A stretch of DNA of 22,614 bases from Pyropia haitanensis (lineage: Eukaryota; Rhodophyta; Bangiophyceae; Bangiales; Bangiaceae). Every line of letters starts with the position of its first letter. Positions within the stretch are counted from its first letter, which is position 1. Position numbers and translations under genes: made by a program. The notes under the pieces were generated by a model. It was given only the letters and a program-made list of their open reading frames with translations, made no database searches and was not told where the DNA came from. The stretch spans positions 1 to 22,614 of the forward strand of contig SDUX01000119.1 of assembly GCA_008729055.1 (NCBI GenBank), read 5' to 3'. Of this stretch, positions 22,217 to 22,614 are shown piece by piece.

Positions 22217-22614
22217 ATGCACGACCGTGCGGTGGAACCTCGGACATTGTGCGGGCGGCTGTATGGCTGGAATAAAAGATGCGCGCCCATTCCGCCGCCG
22301 GATCGTGTGCAGCACTGCTGTACACGCAAAAGTGGGCAAAAGTGGGCTAAAGTGGGCAAAAGTGGATAAGAAGCGGCCAACCACCCCATGCATGACCGTG
22401 CGGGTGGAACCTCGGACGTCGAGCGGGCGGATCTATGGCTGGAATGAAGGATGCGAGCCAATTCGGCCGCCGGATCGCGTGCAGCATTGCTGTACAAGCA
22501 AAAGTGGGCAAAAAGTGGGCAAAAGTGGGCAAAAGTGGGTAGGAAGTGGGTAAGAAGTGGGCAAAAAGTGGGCAAAAAGGGGGCCAAATTGGGACACAAA
22601 TGGGCAATTGGGGG
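22217..22614. repeat. Partial last unit, cut by the window end
   Basis: The unit holds module A, module B and most of the G-rich run, and stops in the GGGG of CAATTGGGGG. One G is lost in GTGCGGTGG and one A gained in GGGCAAAAAGTGG. The inverted-repeat region and C/T site lie beyond the window. Confidence 0.92.

Larger units (their letters stand above)
1..22614. repeat. Tandem satellite array, 689-bp unit, 34 units (last one partial)
   Basis: The window is filled end to end by one head-to-tail repeat. Unit starts are at 1, 688, 1377, 2066, 2755, 3444, 4133, 4822, 5511, 6200, 6889, 7578, 8267, 8956, 9645, 10334, 11023, 11540, 12229, 12918, 13607, 14296, 14985, 15674, 16363, 17052, 17747, 18252, 18959, 19648, 20149, 20840, 21526 and 22217. 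No unit is inverted and no unrelated sequence interrupts the array. Neither end shows unique flanking DNA, so the true array is longer than the window. Homogenised satellites of this size are typical of eukaryotic heterochromatin; that placement is inference. I recognise no known satellite family, rRNA, tRNA or transposon domain in the unit. No gene is seen anywhere in the array. Confidence 0.98.

Noticed and set aside
1..22614. rRNA, tRNA, snRNA or splice-leader gene repeat
   Set aside because: I recognise no conserved rRNA, tRNA or snRNA core sequence in the 689-bp unit. An rDNA spacer origin cannot be excluded but has no support in the window.

Overview
The whole window is one head-to-tail tandem satellite array. 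I see no protein-coding gene, RNA gene, transposon or CRISPR array. The repeat unit is 689 bp. Taking the sequence ATGCACGACC (ATGCATGACC in shortened units) as the unit start, units begin at 1, 688, 1377, 2066 and so on to 22217: 33 complete units plus a partial last one, all in the same orientation. Units 688-11022 (15 copies) and 11540-17051 (8 copies) keep an exact 689-bp spacing and read as identical except for one C/T site.

Layout of one unit (example 1377-2065): a 172-bp module A (1377-1548); its diverged partner, module B (1549-1706, 17 substitutions and no gaps over 158 bp against A); a G-rich, A-tract-phased stretch (1667-1774); a purine-rich spacer; a pair of overlapping inverted repeats containing the C/T site (1899-1942); a segment with the palindromes GGGATCCC, CCACGTGG, AATATT and a second CACGTGG (1951-1995); and a junction sequence, CGGCCAACCACCCCATGCA, that occurs before both A and B.

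Departures from the consensus: three units lack module A (11023, 17747, 19648), the last also with a scarred B start. One unit carries a 25-bp duplication (18853-18902). The first unit and most units after 17.4 kb carry many one-base indels, mostly in homopolymers and with almost no substitutions, which looks more like low consensus quality than age.

Source: a homogenised long-unit satellite of this kind points to a eukaryotic genome (pericentromeric, subtelomeric or other heterochromatin, or possibly spacer repeats), probably assembled from long reads. Nothing in the sequence lets me name the organism. Many long open frames exist in all six frames, but they follow from the stop-poor repeat. 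689 is not a multiple of three, so they cannot form a periodic repeat protein, and I call none of them genes.

The most interesting points are the near-perfect homogeneity, the almost strict alternation of the single C/T variant (a dimeric higher-order pattern), and the position of that base in the overlap of two mutually exclusive 10-bp stems, where each allele perfects one of them.
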